Shown piece after piece: positions 1 to 8,220 of a stretch of DNA of 37,750 nt. Each line of letters begins with the position of its first letter. Positions within the stretch are counted from its first letter, which is position 1. This DNA comes from Candidatus Saccharicenans sp. (GTDB lineage Bacteria > Acidobacteriota > Aminicenantia > Aminicenantales > Saccharicenantaceae), in assembly GCA_030018265.1 (NCBI GenBank), contig JASEFX010000017.1:12304-50053 (forward strand), given 5' to 3'. The translations under genes were made by a program, and so were the position numbers. A model generated the notes under the pieces. The model had not been told where the DNA came from. It was given only the letters and a program-made list of their open reading frames with translations, and made no database searches.

Positions 1-3000
1 AATTATTTTCTTTATTAATTGTTTTCATTTCCTTAATCTTCATCCCGGTTGAAATTTTAAGCCAGAATCTCAGTCTATTCCGGCTGTATCAACCCGGGAC
101 GATTCTGCTGGATGAGGACGAAGATGGATTCCCGGAGAGAATCGAGCTGACCATCATTCTGCCTGACGACCCCCTGCCCGAAGAAATTGCTCTGGCCGCT
201 GAGATAGCTGCCCGGGTCAACCTGGAAAGTCTCGCGCTGAACTTTGACCTGGTGGTCAGAGAATCAGAAATAAGTAATTTTCAGGAACTTAAAAACCCGA
301 TCCTCATCGGCGCGAGAACCGGAATTGCCAGGAAAATCATTCAGGCGGAAAAGCTGAACTCCGTCAGTCTCAAGGCAAACCAGGGGTTGATCGCTGTTTT
401 TCGGCTCCGGACAAAGACGGGAATAATCTGTCTCGGCGGCACTCCGGAAACCCTCCTCCGAACCGGGCGGGCTTTTTTCCTGCGCTGGCCCTATTTCTGG
501 GAAATCTGGGGACGACAGTCCGGCCATACCTTCGAAAAACTCGAAAAGGATCTGATGGCTTTCCTGACAGAGAGGAATCTTCATCCGGAAATGGTTGAGG
601 TCAGGAGATTGCTTTACACCTTTCCTCCAGAACCTTCGAGCCAGCCGGGGCTCGAGTCTCTCAACTTCGAATCTCTGGGAGAAATTTCAGTCATGACCCT
701 TGAATTGAACTTCAGGGAAGATAAAGATATAGAAATCGCCGGAAGCGCTCTTGAGCAGCTGGCTTCAGAAAGAAAAGCAGGCCAAAATACTGAGACCCTG
801 GCCTACCCCGGATGCGGTCAGCTTGAGTTCATACTCAGGACACCTTCGAAACTGAGGAGAGCGCTTATCCCGAGACCGGGTTCCAGCCGGAGGCTTTTAA
901 CTCCAGGCTTCAAGGAAATTCCGCGGATGCCGGAGAAGCCGGTAGAATTCGACCTGACAGAAATATTGACTGTCCGCGGCCTTTATGTTGACCGCAACAG
1001 CGACGGTATTGTTGACGGCCTTGAAACTTCCATCATCATTCCGGAGAATTTCAGGCATCCGGCCCTCTCCTTACTGACAACCAGGCTTGTGCTCGACACC
1101 GCTGGCAACTCTTTTCCTCTGGTTTATATTGATAAAGAAATCGAAAAGCCTGAGACCCTGCTGGCTCCGATCTACATCGGAGAGAACTCTGCCGTCCAGA
1201 GCCTGATAAAAAGCGGCAGGCTGAAAATTCCTGAACTGAAACCAGGTCAGGGTTTGCTCAGGACCATCCCTTCGCCTGGAGGCCGTTCTGATTCTCTTTT
1301 TCTTACAGCCTCTTCCCCGGAGTCGCTGGCTGCCACCATCAAATATTTCAGCCAGCGGTTTCCCTACCTGACCGAGTTCAAAAAGGGAGAACCGGAAATT
1401 TCCAGCGTAAAGGAAGAGATAGAAAAATTTCTTGAAGGCCGAAACGGTGCGGCTGAAGCCTTCTTTTTTGACAGGCTGATGGAAGAGTTGAAAAAACTTA
1501 ACCGGCGGCAGCCGGAAAGTCTGGAAATAAACCTGGTGCTGCCCGATGACAATGCGTCTTTTGCCGCGCTGGTCGAGTCGACCCTGAAAAAAGAACTGCC
1601 CTCGACCGAAATCAAAATCAGCGTCAGCTCGCTGCGTCAGCCGGTCCCGGTTCTGAGCGGAAAGGGCGAATGGTCCTGGGAAGGAGATGATATAGTCAAC
1701 CTCATCAGGCAGAAGCTGGAAACCATAGACTCTGAAGAAGCGGTCACCATAAGCGTGGGCGTCAGCGAATCTCCATCCGTCCGTGAAAAAATAAAACGGC
1801 AGATTGAAAGACTGGTTGAGGATAAAAAACTCAAAGCCCGAATTGAGGTTCTCTCGGCCTACAAACCCGGTTTCTTCTGGCTGACTGAAAACATTCTTCC
1901 GCAGCTTAAGAATAAACCGGTCAGCCGACTTCTGATCAAATTCTCCGAGGTTGAGGATTCTCCGGAAAAACAGGCGAAAAGATTTTACAGCGACCCGCAC
2001 CGCTGGCTGCAGGAACTCTATCCGGTAGATGAAATTTTAGCCGCGAATCTGAACCTGCCGGTGGAAAGCATCATGTTTGAAAAGAAGCCAGCTGGAGGCG
2101 AAATTTACGAAGTGGAAGCTTTTGATAGTTCGGGCAGATCTATTCTTAAAAGTCATTTTTCTCCCCGCACTCGAGAGATTCCATTCATCAAATTTCTCCC
2201 GGGCTGGGGACAGGTGACGGTGACCACCGGCTGGTGCCGTATCAGTCAGGGAAATAAGGTTCTTCTTGATACCGAGGTAAAGACCGACCTGGAAAAATTC
2301 TGGGACTATTACCAGGAGGAGATTCTCCAGCCGCTTTACGAGTTCGTCCTCAAAAAGACCTCTTTCGAACCGACCTTCTCGAAGCAGCCATATTTTAGGA
2401 GGCTGTCGGTAGAGCTGTGGCTGAGTGAACCTGATTATCGTCTTGGTCTGGACGAGGAAATAATCAGTTCGCTTGAATCTCTCCACGATGAAATCTATTT
2501 TGACACGCTCGATTTCCTCAGGTCTATAACCGGCTGGTCGGAGGAAGACCTGAATCTGCCGGCCGACGCTTCCCGTTCTTCCGCTCCAGGGAACGTCACT
2601 CCGATCATTCATCCTTCCAGCGAAGGGAAAGCCCCGAGAGTCATTTTTTCTCTCGAAGATTTTCCGGCCAGAAAACCGGTGATGACCCTGCGCTGGAAAA
2701 TTCCCGGACAGCCACCGGCTCAGAAATCCTGGGAATTCAACAGCATTAAACCTAAAAAACTGCGGCTGGATGAACTTCTTTTTGATTCCATCAACGACAG
2801 GCTGAATTCGGCCGGAATCTGGATTCAGCTGGAAAAAGAGGCAGACTGCAGGCAGCTGGCTTCATTGCTCGAAGTCTATCAGCAACTCCGGCAGAAAAAC
2901 ATAAACCGTCAGTATTTCTCCTTTCCAGGAGTGGATAATCTGAAAATAAAAATTCAATATCAGGATCTGTCGCTGGAGAAAAACATAAGCGTAACTCCAG

Positions 3001-4124
3001 AAGAAAAAACACTTCCCCGGGCGAAAAGTGAGAAAGCCACTCTTAAAATCCCTGATGACAGAATAATAGGCCCGGAAGAATGTCTCCTTATAACCGAAAG
3101 CCTCAGCCGCTATCCTGAAATCAGAAGCTACATAGCCGGTCATTCATACGAAGGCCGGCCGGTGCCCGTGCTGGAAATCTACCTCCCGCGGGGCCGCTAT
3201 GTCTCGATTCCCAGGCTGATCACCCACAAACCGGTGCTTCATCTTACAGCCAGGCAGCACGCCAACGAGGTGTCTTCAACCAACTATTCGCTTCTCTTCG
3301 CTGAACTTCTGGTCTCAGACAGCCGCGCCCGGGAATGGCTGAAAAAGTTCTCAGTGGTGATTCAACCGATGGAAAATCCGGACGGCGCTGCCCTGGCGCT
3401 GGAACTATGGAAGAACGAACCGTTTCACTGTCTCCATGCTGGAAGGTATAGTTCTCCTGGAGTGGATATAGGTTATCAGGTTGGCCTGTCCCGACCGCTT
3501 CTTCCTGAAGCCCGGGTAAGGAGCAGAATTAACCGTGAATGGGTCCCGGACCTCTATCTGAATCTCCACGGTTACCCTTCGCACGAGTGGGTCCAGATAT
3601 TCTCGGGATACACGCCGTATCTTTTCCGCGATTACTGGATACCAAAAGGCTGGTTCACTTATTATCGCCAGCTCAGCCTGAATATTTACCGTCCTTACCG
3701 GGAAGCGGCCGAAGAGCTGAAAAAGATTCTGATCGAAGAAATGAACGCTTCTCCGGAAATAAAGGAGTCCAACTCCAGGTTTTATTCGAGATACGACCGG
3801 TGGGCCAGACGCTGGTCGCCCTTTGTGGCACCGCTGGAAATTTACGACGGATTGAATATTTTCGCGAGGAGACAGTCCCCCAGCGAAAATCGCCTGAACC
3901 AGAGGAGCCAGATGACGCTGGTGGAACAGACGCCTGAAGTGATGGACGAAACGGCTGTCGGACCGTGGCTGGAATTTCTCTGCCGGCAGGGACTTACCTA
4001 CCTTCGGGCTCATGCCCGCTATTTATCCGGATTAAACTTTGACCGCGATGTGATTGAGGAGGAAGTCCAGAACAGGATAAGGATTGAATTCCACAGAAGA
4101 CGCCCCGGGAGTTTCAAACAGTAA
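1..4124 (+). CDS. Secreted M14-type zinc carboxypeptidase-like protein, 5' end outside the window
   Basis: The frame is open from the window edge (first full codon at nt 3), so the true start lies upstream. The first visible residues are strongly hydrophobic and then polar, like the end of a signal peptide. The C-terminal domain (nt about 3090-4050) is M14-like: a HANE motif supplies zinc ligands His (nt 3258-3260) and Glu (nt 3267-3269), the third ligand is probably His at nt 3567-3569 in LNLHGYPSHEW, and Glu at nt 3837-3839 (PLEIYDG) is a candidate catalytic base. The first kilobase and more carries two copies of a module: a DEDEDG or DRNSDG acidic loop, then an ILIG or IYIG strand, then a GLI...LGGTPETL segment. 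I do not recognise the middle (nt about 1450-3000). The product probably acts outside the cytoplasm on peptides or peptidoglycan-like substrates; the substrate is unknown. It converges on the next gene with an 8-nt gap. Confidence 0.8.
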   Translation, partial: LFSLLIVFISLIFIPVEILSQNLSLFRLYQPGTILLDEDEDGFPERIELTIILPDDPLPEEIALAAEIAARVNLESLALNFDLVVRESEISNFQELKNPILIGARTGIARKIIQAEKLNSVSLKANQGLIAVFRLRTKTGIICLGGTPETLLRTGRAFFLRWPYFWEIWGRQSGHTFEKLEKDLMAFLTERNLHPEMVEVRRLLYTFPPEPSSQPGLESLNFESLGEISVMTLELNFREDKDIEIAGSALEQLASERKAGQNTETLAYPGCGQLEFILRTPSKLRRALIPRPGSSRRLLTPGFKEIPRMPEKPVEFDLTEILTVRGLYVDRNSDGIVDGLETSIIIPENFRHPALSLLTTRLVLDTAGNSFPLVYIDKEIEKPETLLAPIYIGENSAVQSLIKSGRLKIPELKPGQGLLRTIPSPGGRSDSLFLTASSPESLAATIKYFSQRFPYLTEFKKGEPEISSVKEEIEKFLEGRNGAAEAFFFDRLMEELKKLNRRQPESLEINLVLPDDNASFAALVESTLKKELPSTEIKISVSSLRQPVPVLSGKGEWSWEGDDIVNLIRQKLETIDSEEAVTISVGVSESPSVREKIKRQIERLVEDKKLKARIEVLSAYKPGFFWLTENILPQLKNKPVSRLLIKFSEVEDSPEKQAKRFYSDPHRWLQELYPVDEILAANLNLPVESIMFEKKPAGGEIYEVEAFDSSGRSILKSHFSPRTREIPFIKFLPGWGQVTVTTGWCRISQGNKVLLDTEVKTDLEKFWDYYQEEILQPLYEFVLKKTSFEPTFSKQPYFRRLSVELWLSEPDYRLGLDEEIISSLESLHDEIYFDTLDFLRSITGWSEEDLNLPADASRSSAPGNVTPIIHPSSEGKAPRVIFSLEDFPARKPVMTLRWKIPGQPPAQKSWEFNSIKPKKLRLDELLFDSINDRLNSAGIWIQLEKEADCRQLASLLEVYQQLRQKNINRQYFSFPGVDNLKIKIQYQDLSLEKNISVTPEEKTLPRAKSEKATLKIPDDRIIGPEECLLITESLSRYPEIRSYIAGHSYEGRPVPVLEIYLPRGRYVSIPRLITHKPVLHLTARQHANEVSSTNYSLLFAELLVSDSRAREWLKKFSVVIQPMENPDGAALALELWKNEPFHCLHAGRYSSPGVDIGYQVGLSRPLLPEARVRSRINREWVPDLYLNLHGYPSHEWVQIFSGYTPYLFRDYWIPKGWFTYYRQLSLNIYRPYREAAEELKKILIEEMNASPEIKESNSRFYSRYDRWARRWSPFVAPLEIYDGLNIFARRQSPSENRLNQRSQMTLVEQTPEVMDETAVGPWLEFLCRQGLTYLRAHARYLSGLNFDRDVIEEEVQNRIRIEFHRRRPGSFKQ

Positions 4125-4132
4125 AACCGCCT

Positions 4133-4765
4133 TCAGAACTTATACCCAACCAGCGCCAGAAAATTTTTGTTTCTCAGATCGGCCTCGGGCTCGGTGACCA
4201 CCGATTTAAGGCCATGACTGTAACGGGCTTCAAGAATAATCGCTCCGGGTTTCACCGGGAAAGAGAGGCCGGCTCCAGCATTCAGCAAGAAGTCCATCCC
4301 CCTCAGATTATCAACCTCGACTGTCTCTTCCAGGTCGTCCAGAGTCACTTTGAGTCTGGCTTTAAGATTGAAAGCTGCTGAAAGACCGGCATAAAAATAT
4401 ATTTCAGGCATCAGGTTACGCCTGAGATAATATCTGGCCAGGACCGGTATTTCCAGATAATCGAGAATGTACTTCTCGCTGTATTCCAGACCATCGGAAT
4501 TAAGACGGTAGGTGGAACCCTTCCTTAAAAAATTGAGCTCTGCCTGAAGAGACAGACGGCCGATGATAAAACGTTCTAAAGAGACCCCGGCTCCCCAGCC
4601 TGCCTGCCATTTCTGTTCAAAAGTGTCCTGCCCGAAAACTGTCGCCTGCCCGAACCCGAGTTTCACACCCGGGATAAAGGGCCTGGCTGCCTGCAGGCTG
4701 AGGCTGATCACCGGAAGCAGCAGCAGAAAAACTGAAATTCTCAGATGAAACCTTGCAAATTTCAT
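4133..4765 (-). CDS. PorT/OmpX-type outer-membrane beta-barrel protein
   Basis: This is a 210-residue protein with a clear signal peptide (MKFARFHLRISVFLLLLP..., cleavage near SLQA-A). Alternating hydrophobic strands follow, with aromatic and glycine-rich turns such as PGVKLGFGQ, LARYYL and FYAGLSAAFNLKA, and it ends in VGYKF, a terminal-aromatic barrel signature. This fits the small PorT-family outer-membrane proteins; the specific function is unknown. An in-frame ATG exists at 4795. I prefer 4765 because an AAGAGGT ribosome-binding site lies about 10 nt upstream and because a perfect TATAAT (4787-4792) would otherwise fall inside the coding region. Confidence 0.75.
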   Translation of the reverse strand: MKFARFHLRISVFLLLLPVISLSLQAARPFIPGVKLGFGQATVFGQDTFEQKWQAGWGAGVSLERFIIGRLSLQAELNFLRKGSTYRLNSDGLEYSEKYILDYLEIPVLARYYLRRNLMPEIYFYAGLSAAFNLKARLKVTLDDLEETVEVDNLRGMDFLLNAGAGLSFPVKPGAIILEARYSHGLKSVVTEPEADLRNKNFLALVGYKF

Positions 4766-4786
4766 CTCAGGGAAACCTCTTGGATA

Positions 4787-4792
4787 ATTATA
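4787..4792 (-). promoter_or_regulatory. Candidate -10 box for the barrel gene
   Basis: TATAAT on the minus strand lies 21 nt before the preferred ATG at 4765. No good -35 hexamer is visible 16-18 nt further upstream. The position supports the 4765 start over 4795. Confidence 0.4.
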
Positions 4793-4843
4793 CAAAAAGC
4801 AACTAACGGAATAAAATCAGCTGATATCAGGAGCGGGATTCAC

Positions 4844-4863
4844 CCGGGCTTCGCCCGGTTTTT
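4844..4863 (+). terminator. Intrinsic terminator oriented on the + strand
   Basis: CCGGGC-TTC-GCCCGG forms a 6-bp GC stem followed directly by TTTTT. The T-tract lies on the + side only, although both flanking genes are on the minus strand. It would therefore stop transcription coming from the peptidase side, antisense to the barrel gene, before it enters the diguanylate cyclase gene. Confidence 0.5.
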
Positions 4864-6212
4864 CATTCGTAAATAACATAGCGATTTCCACCCTGCTCTT
4901 TTGCCCGGTACATCGCTGTGTCAGCCCTCGACACAATGATTTCCATATCTTCCTGCCCGTTGATCATGGAGATGCCAATGCTCAGGTACAGGTTGAATGA
5001 TTTATCGGGCGAATCCGGAATGACAAAACTGCACTGTGAGACCGCCTCCAGGAGTCTGCTGGCGATGATTTCTGCTTCTCTTCTGCCAACTCCGTCCAGG
5101 ATCACCGCAAATTCATCCCCTCCCAGACGTATCAGGCGATCGCTCGAACGAAGCTGCTTTTGAATGATCTTGCCCAGTCTGATTAACAGATTGTCTCCTA
5201 TCTGATGGCCAAAATTATCGTTAACCAGCTTGAAATTGTCGAGGTCGATAAAAAAAAGAGCGCTGGATTTGCCTTCCCGGCTTTCCTGAATCAGCCTGGG
5301 GAGGATGACCTCTAACATCCTTCGGTTGGGCAGTCCGGTCAGCGGGTCGTGAAGCGCCTGAAAAGCCAGCTGCTCCTCATAATTTTTACGTTCTGTGATG
5401 TCGTAGCAGGAACCGATGAGTCCGCCGAACCGGCCCTCCATATCCTGAAACGGTCTTCCCACACACAGCATCCAGCGATACTGGCCGTCACGGTGTCTGA
5501 GGCGGAATTCAACTTCAAACGGTTCCATCCTTTTAAGAGCTCTTTCAAAAATAGCTGTGAATCTTTCCCGGTCCTCTTCCGGAAGAAGCTCAACCCAGCC
5601 CCTTCCTTTTTCTTCGTTCAGCGACCTTCCGGTAAAATTCAGCCAGGCGCGGTTAAAGTAGTCAAACTGACCGTCTGTACGGGCTCTCCAGATCATCGCC
5701 GGGAACTCTTCGAACAGGGTGAGATAAAAGTCATGAGCTTTTTTAATGGTCTTCTCCGCTTCGACGATGGTGGTGATGTCATTCATAATGACCAGAGTGC
5801 TGCGGTGGTTTTCAAAAGGATCCAGGATTTTTTTGATCCGGACCTGAAGCACAACCCGCCCTCTTGCGGATTCAATTTCCCTCGTGAAAATAGTTTCAGG
5901 AGCTGACCCTGAAACCAGTTCCTGAAGAGGTTTAGTCAGCCAGTCGAACACTCTGGAGACCGGCACCTTCATTCCGTAGAACATATCACCAAAGCCAGGA
6001 TGGGGAAAATATTCAAAACAGGCATCATTATAGTCTTCTATGTTGTTATCGAGGTCAAGCAAAAGGGCGGGCGCGGGAACCGAATTGAATATAATCTTGA
6101 ACTTATCTTCTTCTCTCGACCAATCCGGGGTTTTAGATCTGGTGTTGCTGGCAGACCCGGAGGGCTGGCTGAAAATGTTTTTAAATCTTTCCCCCTCGTT
6201 ATCCCAGTACAT
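4863..6212 (-). CDS. PAS-domain diguanylate cyclase (GGDEF)
   Basis: A 449-residue cytoplasmic signalling protein predicted to make cyclic di-GMP from two GTP. Residues about 35-150 form a first PAS-like domain (FNSVPAPALLLDLDNN) and residues about 160-280 a second PAS/PAC (FPAMIWRARTDGQFDYFNRAW ending SCYDITERK). Residues 285-449 are a GGDEF domain with an intact GGDEF motif at 364-368 and an RSSD inhibitory I-site at 355-358, exactly five residues upstream, so product inhibition is expected. There is no transmembrane segment and no EAL domain. The PAS ligand is unknown. It is divergently transcribed from the envelope gene at 6375 and has its own promoter. Confidence 0.93.
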   Translation of the reverse strand: MYWDNEGERFKNIFSQPSGSASNTRSKTPDWSREEDKFKIIFNSVPAPALLLDLDNNIEDYNDACFEYFPHPGFGDMFYGMKVPVSRVFDWLTKPLQELVSGSAPETIFTREIESARGRVVLQVRIKKILDPFENHRSTLVIMNDITTIVEAEKTIKKAHDFYLTLFEEFPAMIWRARTDGQFDYFNRAWLNFTGRSLNEEKGRGWVELLPEEDRERFTAIFERALKRMEPFEVEFRLRHRDGQYRWMLCVGRPFQDMEGRFGGLIGSCYDITERKNYEEQLAFQALHDPLTGLPNRRMLEVILPRLIQESREGKSSALFFIDLDNFKLVNDNFGHQIGDNLLIRLGKIIQKQLRSSDRLIRLGGDEFAVILDGVGRREAEIIASRLLEAVSQCSFVIPDSPDKSFNLYLSIGISMINGQEDMEIIVSRADTAMYRAKEQGGNRYVIYE

Positions 6213-6235
6213 AATTTTACGCCCTGGCTGCTATT

Positions 6236-6264
6236 AAAATAAGAAAAGATTGCCCTGCTGACAA
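6236..6264 (-). promoter_or_regulatory. Sigma-70-like promoter of the diguanylate cyclase gene
   Basis: On the minus strand TTGTCA (6259-6264), a 17-nt spacer and TATTTT (6236-6241) precede the ATG at 6212 by about 24 nt. Confidence 0.45.
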
Positions 6265-6280
6265 TCACCTTCGGAGGTGA
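6265..6280. promoter_or_regulatory. Dyad/operator-like palindrome in a divergent promoter region
   Basis: TCACCT-TCGG-AGGTGA is a perfect 6-bp inverted repeat with a 4-nt centre. It abuts the -35 box of the diguanylate cyclase promoter and lies about 95 nt before the divergent gene at 6375. It could be an operator; as a terminator it would be weak. Confidence 0.35.
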
Positions 6281-6338
6281 ATTTTAAGGTCAAAACTCAC
6301 CCCCGGGCCGGTAACCAAACCATTTGTTTCTTCATCCG

Positions 6339-6355
6339 TATAATTTTTATATAAT
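6339..6355 (+). promoter_or_regulatory. AT-rich promoter region of the LolA-like gene
   Basis: Two perfect TATAAT hexamers (6339-6344 and 6350-6355) lie 20-36 nt before the ATG at 6375. Neither has a convincing -35 at 17 nt, so the assignment rests on the -10 alone. Confidence 0.35.
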
Positions 6356-6374
6356 TGTTAAAAAGGAGGCTGGT

Positions 6375-7106
6375 ATGAAAAACAAAAAGTTACTCATGGC
6401 TGCCCTGACCCTATTTTTAATGGCGATTCTTACTCTGTCGGCGAGTGCTCAGACGGAAAAAGAAATCTTAGAAAACATGATAAAAGCTATGGGTGGAAGA
6501 GAGGCTCTAGCCGCCGTAAAAGACATGAGGGGCACCGGCACCATCGAAATCATTCAATTCGGGATGACCGCTCCTTTCACCTATTACCAGAAAGAACCCA
6601 ACAAATACCGGATGGAATTTGAAGTGATGGGCATGAGTGTGGTCCAGACCTATGACGGAGAAAAAGGGATGTGGATAAATCCCCAGACAGGAGAGATAAG
6701 CGAACTTCCGCCTGATCAGGCCAGACAGATAGCCAAACAGTCCTGGGGAAATGACATTTTTCTCAACCCTGATAAACACGGCGTGACCCACACCTACAAA
6801 GGCAAAGAAGAGGTAAACGGAAAATCCTGCCATGTTCTTGAACAGAAATTCCCTGATGGCGACCGGATCATTTACTACCTGGATTCCAGCAATTATCTCA
6901 TCTACAAAACACGAACTACAGCCACCAGCCCGACCGGCGGAGAACTGGAAGTAGAGATGGTCTTCTCAGATTACAGAAAAATCAACAGGGTGGTGACCGC
7001 TTTTTCCTGGACGATGTTTCAGGGCGGCGCAGAATACGCCAGATTTACTTTGAATGAAGTGGTTTACAACACCGGACTGGATGATTCTCTCTTCGTCCTG
7101 AAATAA
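6375..7106 (+). CDS. LolA-like / outer-membrane lipoprotein-sorting-like secreted protein
   Basis: 243 residues when started at the ATG at 6375, which has an AAGGAGG site 5 nt upstream. A longer in-frame start at 6324 lacks such a site and would bury the signal peptide. MKNKKLLMAALTLFLMA...SASA-QT is a signal peptide with AxA cleavage and no lipobox cysteine. The mature part begins ILENMIKAMGGREALAAVKD, as in many periplasmic LolA/LolB-fold proteins, followed by strands typical of this fold (YRMEFEVMGMSVVQTYDGEKGMW split by turns). Periplasmic lipid or lipoprotein binding is inferred from the fold only. It is monocistronic, with a terminator 31 nt after the stop. Confidence 0.65.
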   Translation: MKNKKLLMAALTLFLMAILTLSASAQTEKEILENMIKAMGGREALAAVKDMRGTGTIEIIQFGMTAPFTYYQKEPNKYRMEFEVMGMSVVQTYDGEKGMWINPQTGEISELPPDQARQIAKQSWGNDIFLNPDKHGVTHTYKGKEEVNGKSCHVLEQKFPDGDRIIYYLDSSNYLIYKTRTTATSPTGGELEVEMVFSDYRKINRVVTAFSWTMFQGGAEYARFTLNEVVYNTGLDDSLFVLK

Positions 7107-7137
7107 CCCTGAAAAATCTTTAAGGAAGGAAAGGAAA

Positions 7138-7170
7138 AACTGGATGAGGGTTATTTACCCTCATCCAGTT
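7138..7170. terminator. Bidirectional intrinsic terminator between convergent genes
   Basis: A perfect 14-bp inverted repeat (AACTGGATGAGGGT / ACCCTCATCCAGTT) has a 5-nt loop. The + strand side continues into TTTTTT and the minus side into TTTTT, so it can serve both the LolA-like gene and fabZ. The stop codon of fabZ lies at the loop. Confidence 0.8.
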
Positions 7171-7600
7171 CATCTTTTTTCATCAGACCGGCCATCAGGC
7201 GGGCTTCGGCAACAACCTTATCTTCAACCAATGCCTCTCCATAAAAATAATAAAAGCCCGCTTTCTGCTTCAGAAGCCGAACTGAAAGCTTCAATTGATC
7301 GCCCGGCACCACCGGTTTCTTGAACCTGGCTTCTTCCACCTTGCTCAACACCAGAAAGACACTTTCCGGGTCCGGCAGCGAATGATAAAGAAGAATTCCC
7401 CCGGCCTGAGCCAGAGCTTCAATGATCAACACTCCGGGCATCAGTTTTACCCGGGGAAAATGGCCGGTAAAGAACGGTTCGTTGTAGGTAACGTTTTTAA
7501 GGGCGAGGATACTCTCACCCGGTTTCAGTTCCAGGACTCTGTCCACCAGAAGAAAAGGGAACCTGTGGGGCAACCACTTTTCGATCTGTTCACTTCTCAT
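7151..7600 (-). CDS. fabZ: 3-hydroxyacyl-[ACP] dehydratase FabZ
   Basis: A 149-residue hot-dog-fold enzyme that dehydrates (3R)-hydroxyacyl-ACP in fatty-acid synthesis. The start matches the family (LPHRFPFLLVDRV). The catalytic His47 lies in GHFPRVKLMPG and the catalytic Glu61 in EALAQAGG. It is the last gene of the lolC-lolD-bamA-skp-fabZ block and begins 11 nt after the skp stop. Its usual partners lpxD and lpxA are absent next to it. I see no strong ribosome-binding site, so coupling to skp translation is likely. Confidence 0.95.
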   Translation of the reverse strand: MRSEQIEKWLPHRFPFLLVDRVLELKPGESILALKNVTYNEPFFTGHFPRVKLMPGVLIIEALAQAGGILLYHSLPDPESVFLVLSKVEEARFKKPVVPGDQLKLSVRLLKQKAGFYYFYGEALVEDKVVAEARLMAGLMKKDELDEGK

Positions 7601-7610
7601 GGCTTTTTAT

Positions 7611-8147
7611 TTATTTAGCCGGAGCCTTGCTGGCATCGTACCTTTTGATAACTTCCTGGGTCAGGTCTACCGCAGGCGAAAAATAAAGCACTCCAGCCTC
7701 CCTCAGGTCCAGGATAAGGTCGAGCCCTTTCTCCTGTCCGAGTTTGTTGATGATCGGCATGACCTCGCTCTGAATCCTCATATAAAGCCTCTGGGTTAGC
7801 TCCTGCATATCTCTCTGGGCATCTTCAGCCATTCTCTGTCTCTCTGTTCTTTTTCGGTCAAGGTCAGCGCTTAGAGAAAGGATGGCTTCCTGAGTCATGG
7901 TAAGCTGCTGGGTGCTGAGCCGGCTTTCCAGCTGACGGATCTGATCATCGAGTTTGGCCAGGTCCTGCTGGATCTTGCGATTTTTTTCTTCCAGCTGGGC
8001 AATAGCTTTTTTGCCCTCAGCCGACTTTTCCAGAATTTCCTGGGAATTAATTACCCCGATCTTAATAGTTTGCTGAGCGCGAGCCATCAGACTGAAGCCA
8101 AGCATCACGGTGACCAGAAGAATAACGATGGTCCATCTTCTGTTCAT
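7611..8147 (-). CDS. skp: OmpH/Skp-family periplasmic chaperone
   Basis: 178 residues with a signal peptide (MNRRWTIVILLVTVMLGFSL, ARA-QQ cleavage). The start of the mature domain, IKIGVINSQEILEKSAEGKKA, is typical of OmpH. A long charged alpha-helical tentacle region spans about residues 45-125, and a C-terminal strand segment (GLDLILDLREAGVLYFSPAVDLT) closes the core. Skp keeps unfolded outer-membrane proteins soluble in the periplasm before BamA inserts them. An AGGAGG site lies 9-10 nt before the ATG. It directly follows bamA. Confidence 0.92.
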   Translation of the reverse strand: MNRRWTIVILLVTVMLGFSLMARAQQTIKIGVINSQEILEKSAEGKKAIAQLEEKNRKIQQDLAKLDDQIRQLESRLSTQQLTMTQEAILSLSADLDRKRTERQRMAEDAQRDMQELTQRLYMRIQSEVMPIINKLGQEKGLDLILDLREAGVLYFSPAVDLTQEVIKRYDASKAPAK

Positions 8148-8220
8148 ATCTCAATTCCTCCTTTTAATTATTGAGTGCTAATTTTACACTTTTCACTGCA
8201 AAATATAAAGACTTGATTCC

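Noticed and set aside
1071-2000. 309-residue minus-strand open frame inside the peptidase gene
   Set aside because: It lies wholly inside a longer frame with clear domain signal, and its translation has no recognisable domain.
8173-8181. CIRCE-like half site (GAGTGCTAA) upstream of skp
   Set aside because: CIRCE needs a second arm after a 9-nt spacer; the expected position holds unrelated sequence, so HrcA control is not supported.
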